DNA from: Chloroflexota bacterium
GTDB lineage: Bacteria > Chloroflexota > Limnocylindria > Limnocylindrales > CSP1-4
Reading direction: 5' to 3'
DNA length: 64,000 bases
NCBI GenBank assembly: GCA_021802825.1
Contig: JAJZRG010000004.1
Coordinates: 62,001 to 126,000 of the forward strand
Part shown: positions 33,546 to 40,653 of the stretch, one piece after another
How the letters are laid out: every line of letters begins with the position of its first letter
How positions within the stretch are numbered: position 1 is the first letter of the stretch
Position numbers and translations under genes: made by a program
The notes under the pieces: model-generated
What the model was told of the DNA's origin: nothing
Databases searched by the model: none
Seen by the model: only the letters and a program-made list of their open reading frames with translations

Positions 33546-34664
33546 GTGCCATCCTCGGTGCCGATGGACCCCGCCGATCCCGTTCCCCAGACCGTCAACG
33601 ACCTCCTGCCCGTCGGCGTCATCCGGTTCGACGCCAGCCGACGGGTGGTGGAGGCCAACACCCGTGCCCACGCCCTGCTCGACACGGCGCCCGGTCGGCT
33701 CATCGGCCGCACGATCATGGAGACCTTCCTCGACCTGCACGTCGAGCGGTTCCTCAATGCGGGCGGCGGCACCACCGAGGTCCGCCTCGGGACGGGCGAG
33801 CCAAGGACCATCGTCCTCCGCGCGGTGCGGACGCGCCACGATCAGCTGTTCGTCGTCCTCGAGGACGTCTCCGAGCTTCGGCGCCTGCGCCAGATCCGGA
33901 CCGAGTTCATCGACAACCTGAGCCACGAGCTCCGCACGCCCATCAGCACGATCACGCTGCTGGCCGAGACGGCCGCCCGCGAGGCCGCGGCCGTTGAGGT
34001 CCCGGAGCGCCTCCGCGACCGCATCGCCAAGATCGAGGTCGAGACCGGGCACCTCGCCCAGATGGTGGCCGAGATCCTGGACCTCGCCCGGATCGAGGGC
34101 GGCAGCTCCATCGTGCCCGACGACGACGTGGTCCTGGCTCGGCTGGCTGAGGCATCGGCGGAGCGGCTCCGGCTGTTCGCGGAGCGCGCCGGCGTGCGGA
34201 TCGTCGTGGACGCAGACCCGGCGACGCCCGTGGTGCGCGTCGAGGAGCAGCGGATCGGCCAGGTGCTCGTGAACCTCGTCCACAACGCAGTCAAGTTCAG
34301 CCCTGACGGTGGCGAGGTGGCGATCCGCGTGCGGGCGGCCGGCGATGGGGCGCGCGTCGAGGTCGAGGACCACGGGATCGGTATCGCCCGCGCCGACCGC
34401 GCCCGCGTCTTCGAGCGCTTCTACAAGGCAGACCGCGCTCGCGTCCGGGGTGGCGGCACCGGCCTCGGCCTCGCGATCTCGCGCCACATCGTGGCGGCCC
34501 ACGGTGGCACCATCGGGGTCGAATCCGAGGAGGGCCGCGGCTCGACGTTCTGGTTCGTCCTCCCGGCCCGGCCGCCCGTGACCGCCTCCGTGTCCGCGAC
34601 CAACGAAGCCGAAGCCGAAGCCGACAGCGACGTCCTCGACCCCCAAGCCCCCGCAGCCCCCTGA
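33546..34664 (+). CDS. PhoR-like sensor histidine kinase with PAS domain
   Basis: A 372-residue soluble kinase: PAS domain (about 15-110), HisKA with H127 in NLSHELRTPIS, and HATPase with NLVHNAVKFSPDGG, VEDHGIGIA and GGTGLGLAISRHIVAAHGG. This is the PhoR/SenX3 type, but without N-terminal membrane helices, so it would need the Pst-PhoU complex for sensing. GTG 33546 and ATG 33564 are both possible starts; neither has a ribosome binding site. The PhoB-like gene is 6.3 kb upstream and the pst operon 14 kb downstream; pairing with them is inferred. Confidence 0.85.
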   Translation: MPSSVPMDPADPVPQTVNDLLPVGVIRFDASRRVVEANTRAHALLDTAPGRLIGRTIMETFLDLHVERFLNAGGGTTEVRLGTGEPRTIVLRAVRTRHDQLFVVLEDVSELRRLRQIRTEFIDNLSHELRTPISTITLLAETAAREAAAVEVPERLRDRIAKIEVETGHLAQMVAEILDLARIEGGSSIVPDDDVVLARLAEASAERLRLFAERAGVRIVVDADPATPVVRVEEQRIGQVLVNLVHNAVKFSPDGGEVAIRVRAAGDGARVEVEDHGIGIARADRARVFERFYKADRARVRGGGTGLGLAISRHIVAAHGGTIGVESEEGRGSTFWFVLPARPPVTASVSATNEAEAEADSDVLDPQAPAAP

Positions 34665-34687
34665 CCAACGGAAGGAAGCACGCCCGC

Positions 34688-35443
34688 GTGGACCGCCTGC
34701 TCGTCGCCACCCTCAACCTGCGCAACCTGGCCGACCGCTGGGACGAGCGCCTGCCGCTGCTGCTCGCCGACATGGCCGCGCTCCAGCCCGACCTGATGGG
34801 CCTCCAGGAGGTCGTCTACCCGCTCCAGCAGGACCGGCTCCTCGGCGCGGCGGGCGAGGCCCACTACGCGGCGGTCCGCGGCTGGGCCGGTCGACCCGAG
34901 TACGGCAACAGCATGCTCGTGCGGGCCCCGCTGGCGTTCGACGGCTTCGACCGGCTCGACCTCGGGCTGACGCGATCCGCGCACCGCGCCCTGGTAGCGC
35001 TCCCCGGTGGCGGCCGGCTGCTGTTCGCCGTGACCCACCTCCACCACCCTCCCGAGGCGCACGCCGTGCGGCTGGACCAGGCGGAGCAGCTGCTCGCCTG
35101 GCTCGAGGGCGCGCCCGAGCACGACGCGATGGTCGTCGTCGGCGACTTCAACGCGGACCCGCTCGAGCCCGCCTACGCGCGGATGGGCGCGGCCGGGTTC
35201 CGCTCGGCGCTGCTGGAGGGCAACGGCGCAGAGCCCTCGGTGACGTGGCCGTCGGGGCTCCAGGCGCCGGGCATGGACACCGATGGCGACCCCGACTGCC
35301 TTGACTACATCTGGCTCCGCGGTGCCGCCCAAGTCGAGGAGGCGCGGGTCGTGTTTGACCGGTCCGCCGTTGACGATCCCACCCTGTACCCGTCGGACCA
35401 CTTCGGGCTGGCGGCGCGGATCCGCGTCGGGGGCGCCTCGTGA
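34688..35443 (+). CDS. Endonuclease/exonuclease/phosphatase (EEP) family hydrolase
   Basis: A 251-residue EEP-fold metal-dependent phosphodiesterase. Catalytic signature pieces are TLNLRNLADRW, QPDLMGLQEVVYP with the metal-binding Glu, VTHLHH, VVGDFNADPLEPAY and the C-terminal SDHFGLAARI with the Asp-His pair. The substrate could be DNA, an inositol phosphate or a phospholipid headgroup. GTG start with AAGGAAG about 11 nt upstream. Its stop overlaps the GTG of a glycerophosphodiester phosphodiesterase, which favours a role in phosphodiester scavenging. Confidence 0.85.
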   Translation: MDRLLVATLNLRNLADRWDERLPLLLADMAALQPDLMGLQEVVYPLQQDRLLGAAGEAHYAAVRGWAGRPEYGNSMLVRAPLAFDGFDRLDLGLTRSAHRALVALPGGGRLLFAVTHLHHPPEAHAVRLDQAEQLLAWLEGAPEHDAMVVVGDFNADPLEPAYARMGAAGFRSALLEGNGAEPSVTWPSGLQAPGMDTDGDPDCLDYIWLRGAAQVEEARVVFDRSAVDDPTLYPSDHFGLAARIRVGGAS

Positions 35444-36111
35444 GCGGGCGGCGCGCACTCCGACTAGCGCACCGAGGCGACTGGCGGGTGGCGCCGGAGA
35501 ACACGCTCGCCGCGATGGCGGCCGCGATCCGCGTGCCTGCCTGCGACGGCGTGGAGTTCGACGTCCAGCTCTCGCGCGACGGCGTGCCGGTGATCCTCCA
35601 CGACGAGACGCTGGCCCGGGTGCAGCACCGCCCGGAGCGGGTGGACGCGCTCGATGCGGCGGAGCTCTCGGCGGTGGGCGTGCCGAGACTCGCCGAGGCG
35701 CTCGCGATGCTGGGACCCGACCCGTTCCTCGACATCGAGCTCAAGGGGGACGCCCACGGGGACGCTACCGCGGCTGTGCTCCGGGCCGCGCGGGGGGACG
35801 CCGGCCCCCGGGCCGTCCTGAGCTCGTTCGACCCGCCCAGCCTCGCCGCCATGGCCGATCGGCTGCCGGGCTGGACCCGCTGGCTCAACGCCGAGGACCT
35901 CGCGCCGGCCACGCTGTCCCTCGCGCTGGGACTGGGCTGTCGCGGCATCTCGGTGCTGTGGGGCGCGATCACGCCAGCGTCCATGCGGGGCGCCCGCGAC
36001 GCTGGGCTGGACGTGGCGGCTTGGACCGTCCGCCGCCGAGCGACGTTCGACCGCCTCGAGCGGCTCGGCGTCGTCGCGTGCTGCGTGGAGGCGGCTGCGC
36101 TCGACGGGTGA
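35440..36111 (+). CDS. Glycerophosphodiester phosphodiesterase (UgpQ/GlpQ-like)
   Basis: A 223-residue GDPD barrel. Catalytic features: LAHRGDW with H10 and R11, APENTLAAM, E and D in VEFDVQLSRDGVPVILHDETL with the second His, and FLDIELKGD with the Lys. It would hydrolyse glycerophosphodiesters to glycerol 3-phosphate and an alcohol, in the cytoplasm as no signal peptide is seen. The GTGA overlap couples it to the EEP hydrolase. In a window rich in phosphate genes it fits organophosphate salvage. A terminator hairpin follows at 36205. Confidence 0.9.
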   Translation: MSGRRALRLAHRGDWRVAPENTLAAMAAAIRVPACDGVEFDVQLSRDGVPVILHDETLARVQHRPERVDALDAAELSAVGVPRLAEALAMLGPDPFLDIELKGDAHGDATAAVLRAARGDAGPRAVLSSFDPPSLAAMADRLPGWTRWLNAEDLAPATLSLALGLGCRGISVLWGAITPASMRGARDAGLDVAAWTVRRRATFDRLERLGVVACCVEAAALDG

Positions 36112-36136
36112 TCCTGCGCCAGAGGCGCGGTCCCCG

Positions 36137-36284
36137 GTATCTCCTCCGGGAGGTGCTTACGCACGCGCCCGGCTGGGCCTCACGCTCGAGAACCCTGCGT
36201 GGGACCCCCGTATCGGCTCCGGGAGGAGATACGGGCCTTTTTCCGCAGCGCAAGCGTCTCCCGGAGGAGATACGGGGGCTTGCG
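36137..36284. repeat. Three copies of a 16-bp module in alternating orientation
   Basis: GTATCTCCTCCGGGAG occurs at 36137-36152. Its complement occurs at 36217-36232 with one mismatch and exactly at 36258-36273. The middle copy forms the terminator hairpin. The last is enclosed by CGCAAGC/GCTTGCG (36249 and 36278), making a second hairpin. Copies 1 and 3 could also pair with each other. Confidence 0.7.
36205..36242 (+). terminator. Rho-independent terminator after the glycerophosphodiesterase gene
   Basis: CCCGTATC (36207-36214) pairs with GATACGGG (36228-36235) and is followed by CCTTTTT. This is the clearest stem plus T-tract in the window and ends the rightward EEP-GDPD transcript. Confidence 0.8.
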
Positions 36285-36370
36285 ACGCGCTCAGACCGGG
36301 CGCGTCGGCCCGGGCCCGCGAGGCGCCGCTAACGACGAGCAGGCGCGTCACGGGCGAATGCACGGGCGGA

Positions 36371-36376
36371 TAGGCT
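36371..36376 (+). promoter_or_regulatory. Probable -10 box (TAGGCT) of the epimerase gene
   Basis: TAGGCT lies 102 nt upstream of the epimerase ATG, just after the terminator region. No -35 box was found. Confidence 0.35.
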
Positions 36377-36478
36377 TGCGTCGAACGTGCGGCGCGGGTG
36401 CTGACGACGGTCATTGCCCCGCTTCCCGCGCGCCCATCGCCCATCTTGCTGCGGCCCAGCCAGGAGGAATCGCACTGC

Positions 36479-37306
36479 ATGACCGCCGTCGAGGGCTTCG
36501 CGACAACGCCCGTCGGGCCCGGCGAGGTCGTGCTGGACCTGGGCGCGGGGGACGTGCGGGTCGTCGTGCGGCCGGCGCAGGGCGGGCGGATCGGGCAGGT
36601 GAGCGTGGGCGGGCGCGAGCTGCTGGTCGGCGGCCACCCGATGGGCCCGATCTACTGGGGCGCCTACCCGATGGCGCCCTGGGCGGGTCGGATCCGCCAC
36701 GGGCGGTTCTCGTTCGCCGGGGCCACGCACCAGCTGCCGCTCGCGGCGCCGCCCCACGCGCTCCACGGCGTGGTGTTCGACCGGCCGTGGCGGGTGGACG
36801 GGCCGGACGCGATCTCGATCGACCTCGACCAGCGCTGGCCGTTCCGCGGGCGCGTGTCGCAGCGCTTCGCGGTGCGGGAGGACGGGCTCGACGTGGCGAT
36901 GACGCTCGAGGCGGACGAGCCGATGCCGGTCACCATGGGCTGGCACCCGTGGTTCCGGCGCGCACTGGAGCCGGGCGGGGAGGGCGCGTCCCTCTCGTTC
37001 GACGCGGCCGAGATGCTGGTCCGGGACGGGGAGGGGATCCCATCGGGCGAGCGGGTGCCACCGACGCCGGGCCCTTGGGACGACTGCTTCACGGGGCTTC
37101 GCTCGGATCCCGTGCTGGCCTGGCCGGGCCTCGCCCTGACGCTGTCCTCGACCTGCGACTGGTGGGTGGTCTACAACCAGCCCGTCTACGCGATCTGCGT
37201 GGAGCCCCAGTCAGGCCCGCCGGACGCGGTGAACACGGACCCCGAGGTGGTGACGCCTGACGCGCCGATGACCCACACGATGTCCTGGCGCTGGGAGCGG
37301 GGATAA
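36479..37306 (+). CDS. Aldose 1-epimerase family protein
   Basis: A 275-residue galactose-mutarotase-fold protein that would interconvert alpha and beta anomers of a hexose. The pattern GGRIGQVSVGGRELL, YPMAPWAGRIRHGRF, HALHGVVFDRPW (first His pair), MGWHPWFRR (catalytic His) and a late Glu in ICVEPQSGPPDAVN matches the family. ATG 36479 follows AGGAGG by 11 nt. It is a single gene, upstream of the CRISPR locus, with no sugar-transport neighbours. Confidence 0.9.
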   Translation: MTAVEGFATTPVGPGEVVLDLGAGDVRVVVRPAQGGRIGQVSVGGRELLVGGHPMGPIYWGAYPMAPWAGRIRHGRFSFAGATHQLPLAAPPHALHGVVFDRPWRVDGPDAISIDLDQRWPFRGRVSQRFAVREDGLDVAMTLEADEPMPVTMGWHPWFRRALEPGGEGASLSFDAAEMLVRDGEGIPSGERVPPTPGPWDDCFTGLRSDPVLAWPGLALTLSSTCDWWVVYNQPVYAICVEPQSGPPDAVNTDPEVVTPDAPMTHTMSWRWERG

Positions 37307-37871
37307 GACCAGCCGTTCGGGTTACCTCCGGCCGACCGTCGGTGTGACAGTCAACCTGCTTCGAAAACGCCTCCCGAGCTCGACTGCTGCGCGTGCTCGC
37401 CCCAGGGGAGCGGCAACAGACGGCGATGCCCGCAGGCGCCCGCGGCCAGGCTGTCACGCGGGCTCGGGGCACCAATCTGAGCCTCGTCGACCGGCACGAC
37501 CGCTGCCCCATTTTCATACGTGGCGGTGGCGCCCGTGCCATATGAGCTGTCACGGCCGCCGCGCACACTTGTTGCGCGTTCGGCCCTCGCGACATCGCCG
37601 CTCTGACTAATGTTGATCGCGAGGCTCGGAGCGAAAGCAGGGGAGTGGGCGTGCAAGCTCTGCGGCGGGATCCGGGCCACGGTGCGTTGTCGCGCGCGAG
37701 GCGCACAGCCGCCCGCGCGACGGACGCCATTTGTTGCCGTCCGCGGCCGAAGGGCCTCCGCCGCTGTGCCCGTCCGCGTCGTCCGGCGTGCCGGTGTCCT
37801 GAGGACCGCTCACCGGTTGCCGTTGCCCACGGTCCGTCGTGACCCGGTCTCGAACTTGGAGGGAACCCGTC
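37307..37871. other. Gene-free region upstream of the CRISPR-cas operon
   Basis: No gene was accepted in these 565 nt. Short Arg/Pro-rich frames on both strands look like composition artefacts. The only AT-leaning pocket holds TAATGT at 37608-37613, a possible -10 box for the cas operon with a leader of about 250 nt. A GGAGG at 37858-37862 serves the first cas gene. Confidence 0.45.
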
Positions 37872-39107
37872 GTGCCTAGTCCTGCTCTTACGTACAACCT
37901 GCTTAGTGAGGCATGCAAGGCCGGCGGGCCGAGTGTGCTGGTGTCCACGACCGAGCTGGCGCCCGCGGGCGGTCCGATGGCCTCCGTCGCACCGGCGAAG
38001 TTCGTGACGCCGGGCGCCAACAGTCACGCGACGTACGCTTACGAGCACCGCTTCGTTGACGGCGCTGCCGCGGGCGTCGTCATCCTCGACTCGAAGCAGT
38101 CGCAGCTCAACCGTGCGGAGGCCGCGCTGGCACAGGCGATCCTGGACGGCGTCGATCCGCTGACGCGCGTGCCACACGTCGCCGTCACGTACCGCCGCGA
38201 CGGGCAGCCCGAGACATTCACCGACCTTACGCTCCCGCACCGCGCCTACGACGGCCATGTCCGGGCGGGGTCGGTGGCCGGGAAGCCCTCGACCGACCAC
38301 CCGGCGTACCGCGCGGCCCGTGACGCGACGCCGGCGAACGCTCGGGCGCTGCTCGACTTCAGCCCCATCACGCTCGCGTACGGCGGATGGGACGCGACGC
38401 GCCGCTCGCGGCAGGGCCGGTGGCGAAGCGCCCTGGTCGGGGAGATCGTCGGCGTCTTGGCGGACCAGGACCTCGACCCCCGGTCGACGCCGCTCCGGGG
38501 CGGCGCGCGCGTGGACCCCGTGGCGATGCAGGTGCAGCTGGGCAGGGCGTCGATGATCGCGATCGCGGACGCCCAGCGCGGCGAGCTGAGCCCGAGGCTT
38601 TACGACAAGATCGTGAAGGCGGCGAAGTCGGCGGACGAGAAGTCAGCTGGGTCCACCTCAGCCTCGACGCTCGGCCTGGGCGGGATCCCACCGACGCTGG
38701 AGCAGCTCGCGGGCGTCGCCTGCACCCGGATCCTCCGCACGCACGTCCTCTCGTTCGCGACCCTGCGCCAGATCCGCTTCGGCGCCGGGCCGGACGGCGA
38801 CGCCTCGTGCCGCGCGCTGGTTGCCGCCCTGGCGCTCGACGGCCTCGTGCGCGCGGACTCCGAGCTGTGCCTCCGCGCGAACTGCGACCTCGTCGAGGCG
38901 GGGCCGACGCGCGTGACGATCGACCGGAGGGCGGGCGCCTTCCAAGAGCTCGAGCCGCTCAGTATCGTCGCCGCAGACGAGCTTCTCGCCCGGGCCATCG
39001 CCGCCGCCAGGGAGGACGCAGGCGTCGACTGGACCGGGCAGATCTTCGCCGTGGACGGCGACCCCGACATCATTGCGAGCACCGACGACGCTTCCGAAGA
39101 GGGGTGA
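37872..39107 (+). CDS. cas7: Type I-G Cas7 (Csb1, GSU0053 family)
   Basis: A 411-residue RAMP-type backbone subunit of the type I-G (formerly I-U) Cascade. Family traits include the N-terminal acidic/hydrophobic block (LTYNLLSEACKAGG), the KFVTPGANSHATYAYEHRF region, the DSKQSQLNRAE stretch (about 84-94) and FSPITLAYGGWDATRR, which recur in Csb1. GTG 37872 is chosen as start because GGAGG lies 9 nt ahead; an upstream frame extension has no homology. It heads the operon and is followed after 4 nt by csb2. Multiple copies should coat the crRNA. Confidence 0.88.
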   Translation: MPSPALTYNLLSEACKAGGPSVLVSTTELAPAGGPMASVAPAKFVTPGANSHATYAYEHRFVDGAAAGVVILDSKQSQLNRAEAALAQAILDGVDPLTRVPHVAVTYRRDGQPETFTDLTLPHRAYDGHVRAGSVAGKPSTDHPAYRAARDATPANARALLDFSPITLAYGGWDATRRSRQGRWRSALVGEIVGVLADQDLDPRSTPLRGGARVDPVAMQVQLGRASMIAIADAQRGELSPRLYDKIVKAAKSADEKSAGSTSASTLGLGGIPPTLEQLAGVACTRILRTHVLSFATLRQIRFGAGPDGDASCRALVAALALDGLVRADSELCLRANCDLVEAGPTRVTIDRRAGAFQELEPLSIVAADELLARAIAAAREDAGVDWTGQIFAVDGDPDIIASTDDASEEG

Positions 39108-39111
39108 TGCG

Positions 39112-40653
39112 ATGAGCTTCGCGATCGTGGCCGAGTTCCCGCTCGGCACTTACCGCGGACATCTGCCTGACGGGCGGCCGGACCCCTTGCCGTCCCCGGC
39201 GCGCCTGCACGCGGCGCTGCTGGCGGCTGCCGGGCAGGGCGTCCGGGCAGACGCGGCCGAGGGCGCGCTCGCGCCGAGCCCGGCTGACCGCGCCGCGCTC
39301 GCCTGGCTGGAGGAGCACGCTCCCGACGCCATCGCCGCGCCCACTGCCGTCACGAACGACGGGCTCGCCGTCGCATACCGGCCCGAGGGCTTTTTCGGGG
39401 TCCGTGAGAGGCGGCGGGTGCCGGTGTCGAGGGAGGACGCACTCGGGTCAGTAGCCCTCGCCGCTCCGGTCGCCTGGCTGTGGGACGACCCGCCCCCGTC
39501 CGGCGTCGCCGCGGCGCTGGAGGCGCTTTGCCGCGAGGTGTCGCACCTCGGCACGGCGGAGTCGCCAGCCGTGCTCCGGGTCGGCGAAGCCCTCGCCACG
39601 CACAGGCTGGACCGCGCCGCTGGCCTCTTGTCCGGCGGCGGCCTGGATGTGGAGGTCGCGCGCCCCGGACGCACCGCCACACTCGAGCGGGTGCACGCGG
39701 AGGCGGTCGGGCGCCCCCCGTTCGGCTCCGCCGACCGCGCGCGCCGCGCCGAGGAGGCGGTCATCGCGCCGCCGTCGAGGACCGCCCTCGCGCTCGCTCG
39801 GTACGCGCCGCTCGAAGCGCCCGCACCAGAAGCGCCATGGCCGACCGCGGTCCTCCTGCCAATCGACGAGCACCTCCCACCCGATGCGCGCGTCGCCTGG
39901 AGCGTCGCCCTACACCGGGCGCTCGTCGGGCTGATCGGGGACGGGGCGCCACCGCTCGTCACCGGCAGGTACGACGCCGGCGTGTCCCGCCCGGCAAACC
40001 GGCTTGCCATCCAGTTCATCCCGGCCTCGACACCCTCGGCTCCCAGCATCGGTGCGGCCGGCGCGTTCGCGCTGTTGATCCCGGGCGACGCGGACCCGGG
40101 CGATCTCGCCACGCTCGGCCGCGCCGTAGGCGGCCTGCGAGAGCTTCGGCTGGGCGCTCGGCGCACGATTCGCATGCAGCACCCGGTGCAGGTGCTGGCG
40201 GGAGACTCCTTCTGGTCGCCCGTGGCGGACGGCTCCACGCGTGTCTGGGTCAGCGGCGCGGCCATCCCCGAGTCGCGGCCGGTGCGAGGACAGTTGTGGA
40301 CGCTCGGCGACGCCGCGCTGCTCTCGGTCGGCCTGGTGCTGCGTGACCGCTTCGACCGACCCGCGGACCGCGCCGCGTGGTACCGGGGCCTCGTGGCTGG
40401 CGTGGCGGCCGCCGGCGGGGTCGTGCTCGAGGCGCACAAGCTTAACGGCGGGGACTCCCACCGGTACGTCCACCACGTGACGCCCGAGACGGCCGTGCAG
40501 CCGTACCGGGCGGCGCTCCGGCTCGTGCCCCTCGTGGGGGACCGGACGGTCATGGCAATCGGCCAGAGCCGGCACCTCGGAGGGGGCCTGCTGTTGCCGC
40601 TCGACCTCCCCGTCGGCCAGGGCAGCACGGGCGACTGGGGGAGGACGGCGTGA
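39112..40653 (+). CDS. csb2: Type I-G Csb2 (Cas5-Cas6 fused, GSU0054 family)
   Basis: A 513-residue protein of the Csb2 family, which combines Cas5-like and Cas6-like RAMP domains in type I-G systems: the Cas5 part binds the 5' handle and the Cas6 part cleaves pre-crRNA within repeats. The start IVAEFPLGTYRGHLPDG with PSPARLHAALLAAAG is the family hallmark. The C-terminal part contains YVHHVTPETAVQPYRAALRL with histidines that could be the Cas6 catalytic residues, and GQSRHLGGGLLLPL, a glycine-rich loop typical of RAMPs. Its stop overlaps the GTG of cas3. Confidence 0.87.
   Translation: MSFAIVAEFPLGTYRGHLPDGRPDPLPSPARLHAALLAAAGQGVRADAAEGALAPSPADRAALAWLEEHAPDAIAAPTAVTNDGLAVAYRPEGFFGVRERRRVPVSREDALGSVALAAPVAWLWDDPPPSGVAAALEALCREVSHLGTAESPAVLRVGEALATHRLDRAAGLLSGGGLDVEVARPGRTATLERVHAEAVGRPPFGSADRARRAEEAVIAPPSRTALALARYAPLEAPAPEAPWPTAVLLPIDEHLPPDARVAWSVALHRALVGLIGDGAPPLVTGRYDAGVSRPANRLAIQFIPASTPSAPSIGAAGAFALLIPGDADPGDLATLGRAVGGLRELRLGARRTIRMQHPVQVLAGDSFWSPVADGSTRVWVSGAAIPESRPVRGQLWTLGDAALLSVGLVLRDRFDRPADRAAWYRGLVAGVAAAGGVVLEAHKLNGGDSHRYVHHVTPETAVQPYRAALRLVPLVGDRTVMAIGQSRHLGGGLLLPLDLPVGQGSTGDWGRTA

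Larger units (their letters stand above)
36112..36478. other. Gene-free region with repeated hairpin modules
   Basis: These 367 nt between the glycerophosphodiesterase and epimerase genes hold three copies of a 16-bp module, a T-tailed terminator and a TAGGCT box. No gene was seen. Confidence 0.55.

Noticed and set aside
37344..37879. Small frames upstream of cas7 as possible cas regulators
   Set aside because: They are Arg/Pro/Ala-rich, lack ribosome binding sites and show no helix-turn-helix or WYL features.
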